Under the pieces are notes generated by a model. That model did no database searches, had not been told where the DNA came from, and worked only from the letters and a program-made list of their open reading frames with translations. The position numbers and the translations under genes are program-made. A stretch of 64,000 bases of DNA from positions 4,030,001 to 4,094,000 of the forward strand of contig NZ_JBDFMD010000001.1 in assembly GCF_047238105.1 (NCBI RefSeq), in the 5' to 3' direction. How positions within the stretch are numbered: the stretch's first letter is position 1; each line of letters starts with the position of its first letter. This DNA comes from Paenibacillus_D sp047238105 (GTDB taxonomy: Bacteria > Bacillota > Bacilli > Paenibacillales > Paenibacillaceae). Shown piece by piece: positions 24,252 to 33,005 of the stretch.

Positions 24252-26762
24252 ATGAATGCCATCGCAGCACAACTGGATCATCAGATACAAATCCGTTACC
24301 GTCGCTGGCTGCATGCGGATCTGCCGGGGTACCTGCGCAAGGAGCTCAGCGAGCTCAAGGCGGGCGAGATGACCGACCGCTTCTACCGTCACCTGGTCAT
24401 CGGCACCGAGGGCATCCGCGAACGGGTGGGCGTAGGCAGCAACCGGGTCAACATCTACACGATCCGCCGGATTGCCAGGGCGCTCGCAGACGAGCTCAGC
24501 GCCGGAGGCGAGCGGCTGCGGCGACGCGGCGTCGTCATCGGCTTCGACGGACGGCTCTCGTCAAGGGGATTTGCCCAGCAGGCAGCCCAGGTGCTGGCCC
24601 ATTGCGGCATCCGCGCGTATCTGCTGGAGCAATCGCGGCCGACACCGCAGCTATCGTATGCGGTCCGCTGGCTGGAGGCGGCTGCGGGCATCGTCATCAC
24701 GGCGGGACACTATCCGCGGGAATACAACGGCTGCAAGCTGTACGGCGAGGACGGCTCGCCATTGACGCAGGAAGCGAGCGCCGCGCTGGCGAGCAGGCTG
24801 GACACGCTGGAGGACGAGCTCGGCATCCCGCTGATGAATCAACAGGATGCGCTGGAGAAGGAGCTGCTCGTCCTCGTCGGCAAGGAGCTGGATCAGGCCT
24901 ACCAGCGCAATCTGGCAGCCAGCGTACCGCTCGCCAAGATCAGCAAGAACAAGGCTGCCGCCGTCAGAATCGTCGTAACGGCGCTTCACGGCACCGGCGG
25001 CGAGGCGCTCCGGCGGATGCTGGCGCGAGCCAAGTATACCGATGTGACCGAGGTCGTGGAGCAGGCGGGTCCGGATCCGTTCTTCTCGGCGGTGCCGCAT
25101 CCTGACCCGTCCCGGCCGGAAGCGCTGGAGCCGGCGATCCGATTGGCGCGGTCGGTGCAGGCGGACGTCGTGCTGGCGATGGATCCGGAAGCGCAGCGTC
25201 TCACCTTGACGATCCGCGAGAGCGGCGGCGGGTACCGGACGCTGCAGCCGGACGAGACAGGGGCGCTGCTGCTCGAATATGTGTGCATGCAGCTCAAGCG
25301 CCTCGACAAATCGGCAGCAACTGGATCTATCTACACCAGTGTGCTTACAGGCGGATTGGCCGACAGCATCGCCAAGCGTTACGGGATGGAGCTCAGTCGC
25401 ACATTGCCGGGCTTCCGTCATATCGCCTCGGCGATGGCGAGCCGCGAGGCGCTGGAACTGCAGCTTGCGGTGCAGCCCTGGCCTGGCTCGGCGGCGAGCC
25501 GACGAGCGGAACTGCCGATTGCCGGCGAGCCGGTGCTGCACGAGGCCCCGGCGTCATCCGGGCAACGCCGGCTGGCACCGCAGCCGCAGCCCGGCGCAGT
25601 GGTCCGGGCGCTCCGGCAGCAGGTGCTGCCGGCGGGCCCAGCGCCAGGCGCACCGGGACAAGCCGGTCGCCTGCCGATCGCGGCTCCCTCTGCCGCAGCG
25701 GAGCGGGGCTCCGGACAGGCGGCTGCACTTGGCGGAGCCCGCCTGGGACGGATGGCCGGAGCTCGCGCGGAGCAGACTGCCGCCCCGGCCTCAGGGCGCT
25801 CGGCCTCTGCCGCACCTAGCGCCGAATCGGCCACGCCTCCGGCCCAGCCGGCTCCTGCTCCGTCAAGCAGCGGTCCGCTCGGGCCCGCCGGCGCTCCGGC
25901 CTCTGCTCCAGCGAGCGCCGGATGGGCCTCCTCGGCCCCGGCCGTGCCTTCACCGGGCCTTGCAGCGGTTGCACCCGCCAGTGTCCCGGTTTCCGTCGCA
26001 GCGGACGCCGAACCGGCCACGCCTCCGGCCCAGCCGGCTCCTGCTGCATCAAGCGGCGGTCCGCTCGGTCCCGCCGGCGCTCCGGCCTCTGCTCCAGCGA
26101 GCGCCGGATTGGCCTCCTCGGCCCCGGTCGCGCCTTCACCGGGCCGTGCAGCGGCTGCGCCCGCACGTGTCCCGGTCCCGGCCGCCGCTGGCGCCGAACC
26201 GGCCCCTGCCGCTCCGCCGCCGTTCCGCTTTGCCTACGACGAGAATGGCGGTTACCTGCCGGCCGATTTCGTACGGGACAAGGATGCGCTGCAGACGGCG
26301 ATGCTGATCGCGGAGATGACCGCCTACTACAAGGGCAAGAAGCTCACGCTGGCCAATCGGCTGCAGCAGATCTACGAGCAGTACGGCCATCATCTGGAGG
26401 ATCAGGTCAGCCTGGCCTACAAAGGGCTCGAAGGCTGGCAGCGGATCCGCAATGCGATGGAGAAGCTGCGGGCGGAGCCGCCGCTGTCGCTCGGCGCGCT
26501 CCAGGTGAGCGCGGTATGCGACTATGGCACAGGCGAGATCCGGCACCGCCAGTCAGGCCGGGTCGAGCCGACGGGGCTGCCGGCGGGCGAGATCATCAAG
26601 TACCAGCTGGAGGGTGGAGCCTGGTGCGCCGTAAGGGCGTCCAGCGCCGAGCCGGTGCTGACACTGTACTATGGCTGCCGGGCCGAGACGGCCGCAGCGA
26701 GCCGCCGTCTGGCGGCAGCCATCCGGTCAAGCTTGTTGGTAGCAATAGAATCGATCCTTTAA
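24252..26762 (+). CDS. Phosphohexomutase homologue with degenerate catalytic motifs and a long Ala/Pro linker
   Basis: Gene order and fold (VIGFDGRLSSRGFA, GIVITAGHYPREYNG, VTALHGTGG, LADSIAKRYG, DFVRDKDALQT) show descent from PgcA/ManB-type mutases. All four signatures are altered: the phospho-Ser of TASHNP is Gly152 (TAGHYP, 150-155); the metal loop DPDADR is DPEAQR (311-316); the sugar loop EESYG is DENGG (663-667); and the phosphate loop RPSGTEPK is RASSAEPV (795-802). Residues about 410-657 are an Ala/Pro-rich linker with a tandem repeat. At 836 residues it exceeds the usual 450-580. The frame is intact with a good GAAGGGG site, so it is probably expressed as a non-catalytic protein. Mutase activity would be surprising. 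Confidence 0.88.
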   Translation: MNAIAAQLDHQIQIRYRRWLHADLPGYLRKELSELKAGEMTDRFYRHLVIGTEGIRERVGVGSNRVNIYTIRRIARALADELSAGGERLRRRGVVIGFDGRLSSRGFAQQAAQVLAHCGIRAYLLEQSRPTPQLSYAVRWLEAAAGIVITAGHYPREYNGCKLYGEDGSPLTQEASAALASRLDTLEDELGIPLMNQQDALEKELLVLVGKELDQAYQRNLAASVPLAKISKNKAAAVRIVVTALHGTGGEALRRMLARAKYTDVTEVVEQAGPDPFFSAVPHPDPSRPEALEPAIRLARSVQADVVLAMDPEAQRLTLTIRESGGGYRTLQPDETGALLLEYVCMQLKRLDKSAATGSIYTSVLTGGLADSIAKRYGMELSRTLPGFRHIASAMASREALELQLAVQPWPGSAASRRAELPIAGEPVLHEAPASSGQRRLAPQPQPGAVVRALRQQVLPAGPAPGAPGQAGRLPIAAPSAAAERGSGQAAALGGARLGRMAGARAEQTAAPASGRSASAAPSAESATPPAQPAPAPSSSGPLGPAGAPASAPASAGWASSAPAVPSPGLAAVAPASVPVSVAADAEPATPPAQPAPAASSGGPLGPAGAPASAPASAGLASSAPVAPSPGRAAAAPARVPVPAAAGAEPAPAAPPPFRFAYDENGGYLPADFVRDKDALQTAMLIAEMTAYYKGKKLTLANRLQQIYEQYGHHLEDQVSLAYKGLEGWQRIRNAMEKLRAEPPLSLGALQVSAVCDYGTGEIRHRQSGRVEPTGLPAGEIIKYQLEGGAWCAVRASSAEPVLTLYYGCRAETAAASRRLAAAIRSSLLVAIESIL
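25821..26206 (+). repeat. 186-bp tandem repeat in the mutase-homologue linker
   Basis: GCCGAA(T/C)CGGCCACGCCTCC begins at 25821 and again at 26007, with a partial third start at 26193; spacing is exactly 186 bases (62 codons). The copies are about 90% alike by eye and encode PPAQPAPA...GPLGPAGAPASAPAS. The long open minus-strand and +1 frames here are by-products of this composition. Confidence 0.85.
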
Positions 26763-26830
26763 GCGGCTGCTCCAAGGGCGCAATTTTGGTCAGGAAGCGC
26801 ATCACAACTATAAAACGGGGAGTGGACGAG

Positions 26831-28162
26831 ATGAAGATTACGGTAATCGGTACGGGCTATGTAGGGTTGGTCTCCGGCGTCTGCTACGCCGAGCTGGGCC
26901 ACCAGGTCATCTGTGTGGACAAGGATATGGACAAGATCCGGCTGCTCCGCGAAGGCGGCGTGCCGATCTACGAGCCGGGGCTGCAGGAGCTGATCGCGAG
27001 CAATACGGCGGCCGGTCGGCTGAGCTTCTCGGCCGATCTGGAGGCCTCGATGCCGGCGGCCGAGCTGGTGGTGATCGCCGTCGGCACGCCGCCGCTGGCG
27101 AGCGGCGAGGCGGACATGACCTATGTCGAGACGGCGGCGCGCGAGATCGCCTACACGCTGAACGGCTACAAGATCATCGTCACCAAGAGCACCGTGCCCG
27201 TCGGCACCAATGAGCGGATCCAGTCGTTGATCGCGAAGGGGACGACGCATCCGTTCGATGTCGCCTCTGTCCCGGAGTTCCTCCGCGAAGGCTCGGCGGT
27301 CCACGATACGATGCATCCGGACCGCGTGGTGATCGGCGCCGAGAGTCCGCACGCCATCGAGCGTCTGATGACGCTGCACCAGCCGCTCACAGACCAGGTC
27401 GTCGTTACGGATATCCGCAGCGCTGAGATGATCAAGTACGCGTCCAACGCGTTCCTGGCGACGAAGATCTCGTTTATCAACGAGATTGCCAACATCTGCG
27501 AGAAAGTGAGCGCTGACGTCACCGAGGTGGCGCGGGGCATGGGGCTGGACCGGCGGATCGGCGGCTCGTTCCTGCAGGCCGGTATCGGCTACGGCGGGTC
27601 CTGTTTCCCCAAGGACACCAAGGCGCTCATCCAGATCGCCGGCAATGTCGCCTACGACTTCAAGCTGCTCAAGTCGGTTGTCGAGGTGAACCAGCACCAG
27701 CGGTTCGGCGTCATCGACAAGCTCGAGCATGCGCTGGGCAGCCTGCAGGGCAGGACGGTTGCGATCTGGGGGCTGGCTTTCAAGCCGGAGACCGATGATG
27801 TCCGCGAATCGCCGGCAGTGGAGATCATCCAGCGCTTGCTGGAGCTGGGCGCAGTACCGCGAGTGACGGATCCGGTGGCGATGGCGGGCTTCCGTCAGCT
27901 GATGGATGATCCCGCGATCGTCTGGTGCGCGAGCGCCGAGGAAGCGGCGAGCGGCGCCGACGCGGTCTGCCTGCTCACCGAGTGGGAGGACTATGCCAAG
28001 GTCGATCTGGAGGCGGTCGAGCAAAGCATGCGGGAGCAGGTGCTCGTCGACGGCCGCAACCTGTATGGCGCCGAGAAGCTGATGAATACGCATTTTGCCT
28101 ACTACCCGGTAGGCCGCCCGGCACTCTACAACGAGCGTCCGCAGGTAGGCGAGCTGGTCTAG
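26831..28162 (+). CDS. ugd: UDP-glucose 6-dehydrogenase (copy 1, TuaD/RkpK-like)
   Basis: UDP-glucose is oxidised to UDP-glucuronate with two NAD+. The 443-residue protein starts KITVIGTGYVGLVSGVCYAE (NAD-binding GTGYVG) and has SVPEFLREGSAV, the catalytic Cys258 in YGGSCFPKDTKAL, and a C-terminal domain with WGLAFKPETDDVRESPA. This is the long TuaD/RkpK form, unlike the shorter copy at 55438. The start is ATG 26831 with GGGGAGTGG upstream; an open frame extends far upstream only because of the GC-rich linker in the previous gene. It ends locus A and could supply glucuronate. Confidence 0.95.
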   Translation: MKITVIGTGYVGLVSGVCYAELGHQVICVDKDMDKIRLLREGGVPIYEPGLQELIASNTAAGRLSFSADLEASMPAAELVVIAVGTPPLASGEADMTYVETAAREIAYTLNGYKIIVTKSTVPVGTNERIQSLIAKGTTHPFDVASVPEFLREGSAVHDTMHPDRVVIGAESPHAIERLMTLHQPLTDQVVVTDIRSAEMIKYASNAFLATKISFINEIANICEKVSADVTEVARGMGLDRRIGGSFLQAGIGYGGSCFPKDTKALIQIAGNVAYDFKLLKSVVEVNQHQRFGVIDKLEHALGSLQGRTVAIWGLAFKPETDDVRESPAVEIIQRLLELGAVPRVTDPVAMAGFRQLMDDPAIVWCASAEEAASGADAVCLLTEWEDYAKVDLEAVEQSMREQVLVDGRNLYGAEKLMNTHFAYYPVGRPALYNERPQVGELV

Positions 28163-28226
28163 CAGGCAGGGCCGGAAATAAACAGCCATAGCAACGTTGT
28201 CCAGATTCGGTTGAAGAGCAATTGCC

Positions 28227-28255
28227 TTGCAAGTATTATCTAGCACTACTATACA
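28227..28255 (+). promoter_or_regulatory. Sigma-A-type promoter of the first SLH gene
   Basis: TTGCAA (28227-28232), a 17-base spacer and TATACA (28250-28255) lie 33 bases upstream of the GTG start. The locus A operon therefore probably ends before this gene. Confidence 0.6.
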
Positions 28256-28287
28256 ACACTTAATATGACTGGAGAGGTGAAGGAACC

Positions 28288-30651
28288 GTGAAATGGAAAA
28301 CAAAAGTTGTGACCGCTACAGTAGCAGTTAGTCTGGTAGGCAGTTCGCTGGCAGGGATCCCCCTGAGCAGCAAAGGACTAGCGGAGCTGACCGGCATCCA
28401 GGCAGCCTACGCAGAGGAGCGGCCGTTCTTCAGCGAGGCGTTCCTGGAGAGGATCCGCGCCATCCATGCCGGGCTGCATATCGACGAGCAGGATGTGCTC
28501 GATGTACGGGCGCTGCGGGATGAGATCCGGACGCTGACCTATGAAGAGCATGGCAGTGCCATCGATCCGATCTGGAACAAGCTGGCGGACGATCTGCCCG
28601 AAGACGAGCACGAGACGATCAAGCAGAGCCTGTTCGAATTCGTCACGGCCGTCGGCGGCATCTGGTACGATCCCAACTTGACCGATCTGGAAGCGATCCG
28701 CAACGATCCGCAGTACCGGCAGGCGCTGGTCGCTGTCGCAGCGGCCGCAGGCTACGGCGAGCAGACCGACCTCACGGTTCCGGATATCTTCGAGTTCATC
28801 TTCGGCAGCGAGGGCAAGCGCGGCGTCGAGGGCGAGTTCCGGGCACAGCTGTCCGGCCGCTCCTCGGCAGAGCTGGCGCTGCTGCTGGCGGACGAGACGC
28901 GCCGCAACGCGCTGCTCCGTTCCTCGCTGGCTGCCGTGCTGCGGGATACCGGCAACTACAGAGTCAGCGCCATCCTCGGCGAGCTGGGGGTGAACGAGCA
29001 GGACATCATCGCTACGAGCATGAACTTCCGGCAGACGCTGCAGAATGAAGTGTCGGGGATCGAAGCGATGGTCTTCGCCTACCTGCGCTCCGAAGCGCAA
29101 GAGAGCGTGGAGGTCTCGCCTAACGGGAAGCGGCACACCTTCTCGCTAAGCGTCTTCGGCATCGAGGTGCCGCGGATCGCACTGGAGTGGTCCAAGGTAT
29201 CCGAGGGCGGCAACCTGGAGATCTCGCCTTCGGGCGTCGTGACGCTGATTAACAATGCGCGCTCCGGCACCGCGACGATCCGCGCCGAGGTGCCGGCGCT
29301 GGGGCGGATCATCTTCCAGAAGGAGATCACGGTCTACGAAGGCGGCGGCGACTTCCTCAGCGGCTATGTCGACGACATGCAGCGGCTGATCGCCAGGCTG
29401 CCGGGGGCGAACGAGCAGCGCCGTCAAGCGCTGATCCGTCAGGGACAGCGGCTCTCGGAGCGGACATGGGAGCCGTTCGTGACGCCGGATATCGCCTCCC
29501 TGATCGACCGGAGCGGCCAGCGGGCGCAGTTCGCGCCGTCGCTGCAGGTGGTCCAGCCGATGATCAACGATCAGGCTGCGGCCGGGACCATCATCACCGA
29601 GCAGCTCGGCGAGCTGGGCGGATCGCTGGACTTCCTGTACCCTGCGCTCACCTTTGACTTCGAGCGGCTGAGAAGACAGGCGCTGGACATCCGGCTCTCC
29701 GCCGACATCCTGGCGAGCCTGAAGCAGGCGGACATCACGACCGTCACCTTCATCGCCGACGGCATGCGGGTCAATATCCCGATCGGCCAGTTCAGCTCCG
29801 ACCTGACCTTCAGCTTCGGCGCTTCCGCTCCGCCAAGCGGCGGCAGCAGCTCGGAAGCGTACGAGTTGGAGATCCAGGAGGGCGGCCAGCCGGTGGAGTC
29901 ACTCGAGCAGCCGATCCAGATCGAGGTGCCGACCAGCGGCACGGGTGAACAGCCGGAAGAGATCGTCTCGGCGGCGCCGATCGTGGACGGTGAGCTGCAG
30001 GAGGTCGCTGCGGTGAACGGCGGGCGCTCCGTCATCGAGTCGCTTAGCGGCAAGGTGGCGATCGCGCTGGTGAGCCAGCCTTCGGCAGGCGCAAGCTTCC
30101 GCGATATCGACAGCGTGCGGTCCTGGGCAGGTGTGCAGATCCAGGCAATCGCAGCCAAGGGCATCATCGAGGGGACCGGCGACGGCAACTTTGCGCCACA
30201 GGCCAAGATTACCCGGGCCGAATTTGCCAAGATGCTCGTCCTGGCGCTGGAGCTACCGGAGGGCGGCAGTACAGCCGGCTTCGCTGACGTAGCCTCGGGC
30301 GACTGGTTCGCGCCATTCGTCGAGTCGGCGTTCACACACGGCATCATCCAGGGCCGGGATGCGGGCACATTTGCCCCGCACGCACCGATCACCCGCGCCG
30401 AGATGGCGACGATGATCACGCGCGGCGTGCAGCTGGAGAGCGCGGATGAGACAGAAGCGGGGACAGATGGACTGAACGGCGTGTTCGCCGACAGCGGACA
30501 GATCCATGACACACTGAAGCCGGGCGTCGCTTTCGCCGCGCAGCAGGGACTGATCGTCGGCAGCGGCGGCAGCTTCCATCCGAACCGGGACACGTCCCGC
30601 GCGGAAGGCGCAGTCGTCATCTACCGGATGCTGGAGCTGCTGGAGCAGTAG
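28288..30651 (+). CDS. S-layer-homology (SLH) domain cell-wall protein (1)
   Basis: The protein has 787 residues. An N-terminal signal peptide (KTKVVTATVAVSLVGSSLAG, then IPLSSKGLAE) leads into a helical region containing WYDPNLTDL. A bacterial Ig-like (Big_2-type) segment at about residues 285-350, a linker, and three SLH repeats from about residue 604 follow (ITRAEFAKM, ITRAEMATM, and a weaker TSRAEGAVV). SLH repeats bind pyruvylated secondary cell-wall polymer at the surface. It is homologous to the SLH protein at 35841, including the odd AGIPLSSKGLAE motif. GTG start, GAGGTGAAGG upstream. Role unknown beyond wall attachment. Confidence 0.88.
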   Translation: MKWKTKVVTATVAVSLVGSSLAGIPLSSKGLAELTGIQAAYAEERPFFSEAFLERIRAIHAGLHIDEQDVLDVRALRDEIRTLTYEEHGSAIDPIWNKLADDLPEDEHETIKQSLFEFVTAVGGIWYDPNLTDLEAIRNDPQYRQALVAVAAAAGYGEQTDLTVPDIFEFIFGSEGKRGVEGEFRAQLSGRSSAELALLLADETRRNALLRSSLAAVLRDTGNYRVSAILGELGVNEQDIIATSMNFRQTLQNEVSGIEAMVFAYLRSEAQESVEVSPNGKRHTFSLSVFGIEVPRIALEWSKVSEGGNLEISPSGVVTLINNARSGTATIRAEVPALGRIIFQKEITVYEGGGDFLSGYVDDMQRLIARLPGANEQRRQALIRQGQRLSERTWEPFVTPDIASLIDRSGQRAQFAPSLQVVQPMINDQAAAGTIITEQLGELGGSLDFLYPALTFDFERLRRQALDIRLSADILASLKQADITTVTFIADGMRVNIPIGQFSSDLTFSFGASAPPSGGSSSEAYELEIQEGGQPVESLEQPIQIEVPTSGTGEQPEEIVSAAPIVDGELQEVAAVNGGRSVIESLSGKVAIALVSQPSAGASFRDIDSVRSWAGVQIQAIAAKGIIEGTGDGNFAPQAKITRAEFAKMLVLALELPEGGSTAGFADVASGDWFAPFVESAFTHGIIQGRDAGTFAPHAPITRAEMATMITRGVQLESADETEAGTDGLNGVFADSGQIHDTLKPGVAFAAQQGLIVGSGGSFHPNRDTSRAEGAVVIYRMLELLEQ

Positions 30652-30684
30652 AAGGGCAGCGCACTTGACGCCAACCAACCAAGA

Positions 30685-30730
30685 GCCGGAAGACAAGCCG
30701 CAGGGCTGTCTTCCGGCTTACTTCGTTTTT
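30685..30730 (+). terminator. Rho-independent terminator after SLH gene 1
   Basis: GCCGGAAGACA pairs perfectly with TGTCTTCCGGC (30685-30717), followed by TTACTTCGTTTTT. Confidence 0.88.
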
Positions 30731-30813
30731 ACTGGAAATAGGGTCTCGGGGCCCCGTTAAGCACCTGATTAGTGGGGAGTGTACATCATCCAGGCAAGGG
30801 AGGCAGGACAAGC

Positions 30814-31992
30814 ATGAAGCGAGTATGGAAGATTACGCTGTGGACGACGGGCGTGTTGGGGTTCTTGATGGTGATCGCAGCCGGGCTGCTCTACTGGAAG
30901 CTGACGTCGATGGACCTCGGCGATATCGTGGAACGCCATCTGGCGCAGACCGAACAGACAGCCGAGGGGGCAGAGCCGGGCGATCCGGCCGGAGCTGGCG
31001 AAGCGGACGGCGGCGGCAGCGGGGGCGGCGGGCAGCTGCCGGCATCGCTCAGCGGCGCTGTGAGCAAGGCCGATACACTGGCGGACAAGCCGATCCAGAG
31101 TGACGATGCGCTGGGTGCGGCGGCCATCCTGCTGCAGTCCGGGTTGTCCTTCCGTGAGATGTATTATCTGATGGGCAAATCTACGGACACGCTATCGACC
31201 GAGGAGAAGCAGAACATCCGCGATATGCTGCTTGCCAAGCTGAGGCCGGAGGAGATCGAGGCGCTGCGGGCGATTACTTCCGAGTATGGCAAAAATCTGG
31301 TCATCCTCGACCCCGACTACCCCATCGAGGCGGTGGGGGTGAAGGATGATGCCGAGCGGGACCGGATCATCTACGAGTACCGTCAGGCGCAAAAGCAGGC
31401 GAACCAGCCGGCTCAAGGCAGCTCGCAGCCGCCCGGCGCGTCAGCGGGACAAGGCCCGGACAGCTCGCCAGTAGAGCCGGCTGATAAGCCGTCCCCGACC
31501 AGCCAATCCGCAGAGGCAAGTGAGCCGCCAGCGCCAGCTGCAGACGGGGCGAGTGCCGGAGCGTCGTCCGCTCCGGAGCCGTCTGGCCAGTCGGCCGACG
31601 CTGCCTCCGTCCGGCAGACGCCGGAGCAACGCCAAGCGGCCGGGAAACCGAACGCCGAGCAGCTGACCGCCAGTTACCACAAGCAGCTGCAGACGCTCAA
31701 AGCGAGCTGTGTTGCGGAAGCTGAGCAGATGCTGGGCAGTATCCTGTCATTGCTGGACCAGGCGGACGGCGTATCGATGACGGGCGCGGCGGAACAGGAT
31801 ATGATGGAGCAGGTAAGTGAGGCCGAGCAACGCTGCGACCGTGAGTATGAGCGGCTGATCGCGCAGGCGGAGTCGGAGTTCGCCAAGGCGAAGCTGAGCT
31901 TCGCGGCGGGCAAGAAGTGGGATCAGGAGTATGAACAGACCAAGGCGACGATCCGCGAGCGGGCGACCAGCCGGATCCAGGCCAAGATGTGA
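30814..31992 (+). CDS. Single-span membrane protein with coiled-coil C-terminus (unknown; paralogue of 41736 gene)
   Basis: From ATG 30814 (GGGAGGCAGG upstream) the product is 392 residues. One membrane span lies at about 6-29. A Gly/Asp/Glu-rich stretch follows at about 50-80, then a conserved helical segment (about 85-165, with LSTEEKQNIRDMLLAKLRPEEIEAL), a Pro/Ser/Ala-rich linker (about 185-285) and a charged coiled coil (about 285-392). The conserved segment resembles LTVEEKREAKKLILEKFSPEQYDEV in the protein at 41736. Most of the protein should be outside the cell. No named family recognised. The shared location next to SLH and polymer genes suggests an envelope role. Confidence 0.72.
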   Translation: MKRVWKITLWTTGVLGFLMVIAAGLLYWKLTSMDLGDIVERHLAQTEQTAEGAEPGDPAGAGEADGGGSGGGGQLPASLSGAVSKADTLADKPIQSDDALGAAAILLQSGLSFREMYYLMGKSTDTLSTEEKQNIRDMLLAKLRPEEIEALRAITSEYGKNLVILDPDYPIEAVGVKDDAERDRIIYEYRQAQKQANQPAQGSSQPPGASAGQGPDSSPVEPADKPSPTSQSAEASEPPAPAADGASAGASSAPEPSGQSADAASVRQTPEQRQAAGKPNAEQLTASYHKQLQTLKASCVAEAEQMLGSILSLLDQADGVSMTGAAEQDMMEQVSEAEQRCDREYERLIAQAESEFAKAKLSFAAGKKWDQEYEQTKATIRERATSRIQAKM

Positions 31993-32024
31993 CAAGCGCA
32001 AGCGAGGTTCGGAATACGAGAAAA

Positions 32025-32056
32025 GGCTGTACAGGCGGGGGCAGGCCTGTACAGCC
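32025..32056 (-). terminator. Terminator between converging genes
   Basis: GGCTGTACAGGC (32025-32036) pairs perfectly with GCCTGTACAGCC (32045-32056). On the minus strand TTTTC follows, ending the XRE regulator gene. It also borders the plus-strand membrane-protein gene. Confidence 0.75.
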
Positions 32057-32065
32057 GCAGTCTAG

Positions 32066-32416
32066 TTACACATCTTTGCTCGAGCGGTCTTTGACGACGC
32101 GCTCCAGGAGACGGCGGACGAGCTCGAGGTCTTCCTCTTCTAGCGGAATCCCGTCCCAGTGGAGCTGCTCATAGTTGAGCAGCTCCCTTGCATTGCTGCT
32201 GGGCTCCTGCGGCTCAATATAGTCCGTAAGTCCCAATAAATAGTCAGCCGATGTGTTCAGCTTCTTGGCGATCTGCTGGATCGTCTCCAGTGTCGGCTGG
32301 CGGTACCCCGATTCATATCCGGCGTATGTACTTTTGGCGACGCCTACTTCATCTGCTAGCTCCTGCATGGAGAACTTCCTTTTCTTCCGGAGCAATTTCA
32401 ACCGTTTGGAGAACAT
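32066..32416 (-). CDS. XRE-family transcriptional regulator (SinR/immunity-repressor-like)
   Basis: The 116-residue protein has an N-terminal helix-turn-helix (KRLKLLRKKRKFSMQELADE, then VGVAKSTYAGYESGYRQPT) and YLLGLTDY at its end. An acidic, helical C-terminal part (IPLEEEDLELVRRLLERVV) probably dimerises. GGGGG lies eight bases before ATG 32416; a GTG at 32422 is too close to that site. The architecture is like SinR-type repressors that govern matrix polysaccharide genes in Bacillus. Between two polysaccharide loci it is a tempting local regulator, but no operator was identified. Confidence 0.85.
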   Translation of the reverse strand: MFSKRLKLLRKKRKFSMQELADEVGVAKSTYAGYESGYRQPTLETIQQIAKKLNTSADYLLGLTDYIEPQEPSSNARELLNYEQLHWDGIPLEEEDLELVRRLLERVVKDRSSKDV

Positions 32417-33005
32417 GTGCACAACCCCCTGGAGGACTTTATACTTATTTTTTTAAACAATTCGTAGGATATTAATCACATATCATCATATTAATTCGGT
32501 AGATACACACCTGGTCTTCAGTCCTGCGTGTCAGAAAGACAACAGCTAAAGGCAACTAATTATAGCATGTAAATCGCGCCCTTGCACGTTAATCCGTCCT
32601 TTTGCAACAGATTGGCACTGTCTGCATCCGTGTCATTCAACCAAAAATTAGGATTGGGTGCGGGCGACAGGTTGGGATTTATATTTTGCTCAAAAATGAG
32701 TATTTAGAACTATATTAAGTAGTAATACGTATATACGCCAGAAAAGGACCACTTTTTTTCAAAAAAAATGCTCCGGCCGCCGGGCAAACGCCAAAAAAGC
32801 ATCATAAGCCTATGATGCAGCGAGCGGGTCTCCCCTATTAAAAACGTTCCGAACAGGCCAAATGTTGCTGCTGCCAGCCGATCCCGAACGGATGCCGGCC
32901 GGATAACCGCGCTCTGGCGGCGAATCTCGCGCTTTCCCTTATATTCCAACGCAAATTTGTGTATTATAAGAGGATGGACATTACCAAGCGGGAAGGTTGA
33001 TCACT
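32417..33005. other. Intergenic region between XRE regulator and glnS (589 bp)
   Basis: This gap is AT-rich near both genes. It contains a minus-strand terminator-like hairpin at 32793-32818. The 79-codon minus-strand frame at 32710-32949 has no ribosome binding site and runs through that hairpin, so I do not call it. A TATTATAAG box about 45 bases before glnS may be its -10 element. Confidence 0.5.
32793..32818 (-). terminator. Terminator-like hairpin on the minus strand
   Basis: GCATCATA and TATGATGC form a perfect eight-base stem with loop AGCC. Reading the minus strand, six T residues follow. No annotated minus-strand gene ends here, so it may close an unrecognised small RNA from about 32830-32980. 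Confidence 0.5.

Noticed and set aside
25922..26830. N-terminal extension of the UDP-glucose dehydrogenase
   Set aside because: Open only because of the GC-rich Ala/Pro linker in another frame; ATG 26831 has a good ribosome binding site and matches the family start.
32710..32949. 79-codon minus-strand protein
   Set aside because: Its frame runs through a clear terminator hairpin and has no ribosome binding site.
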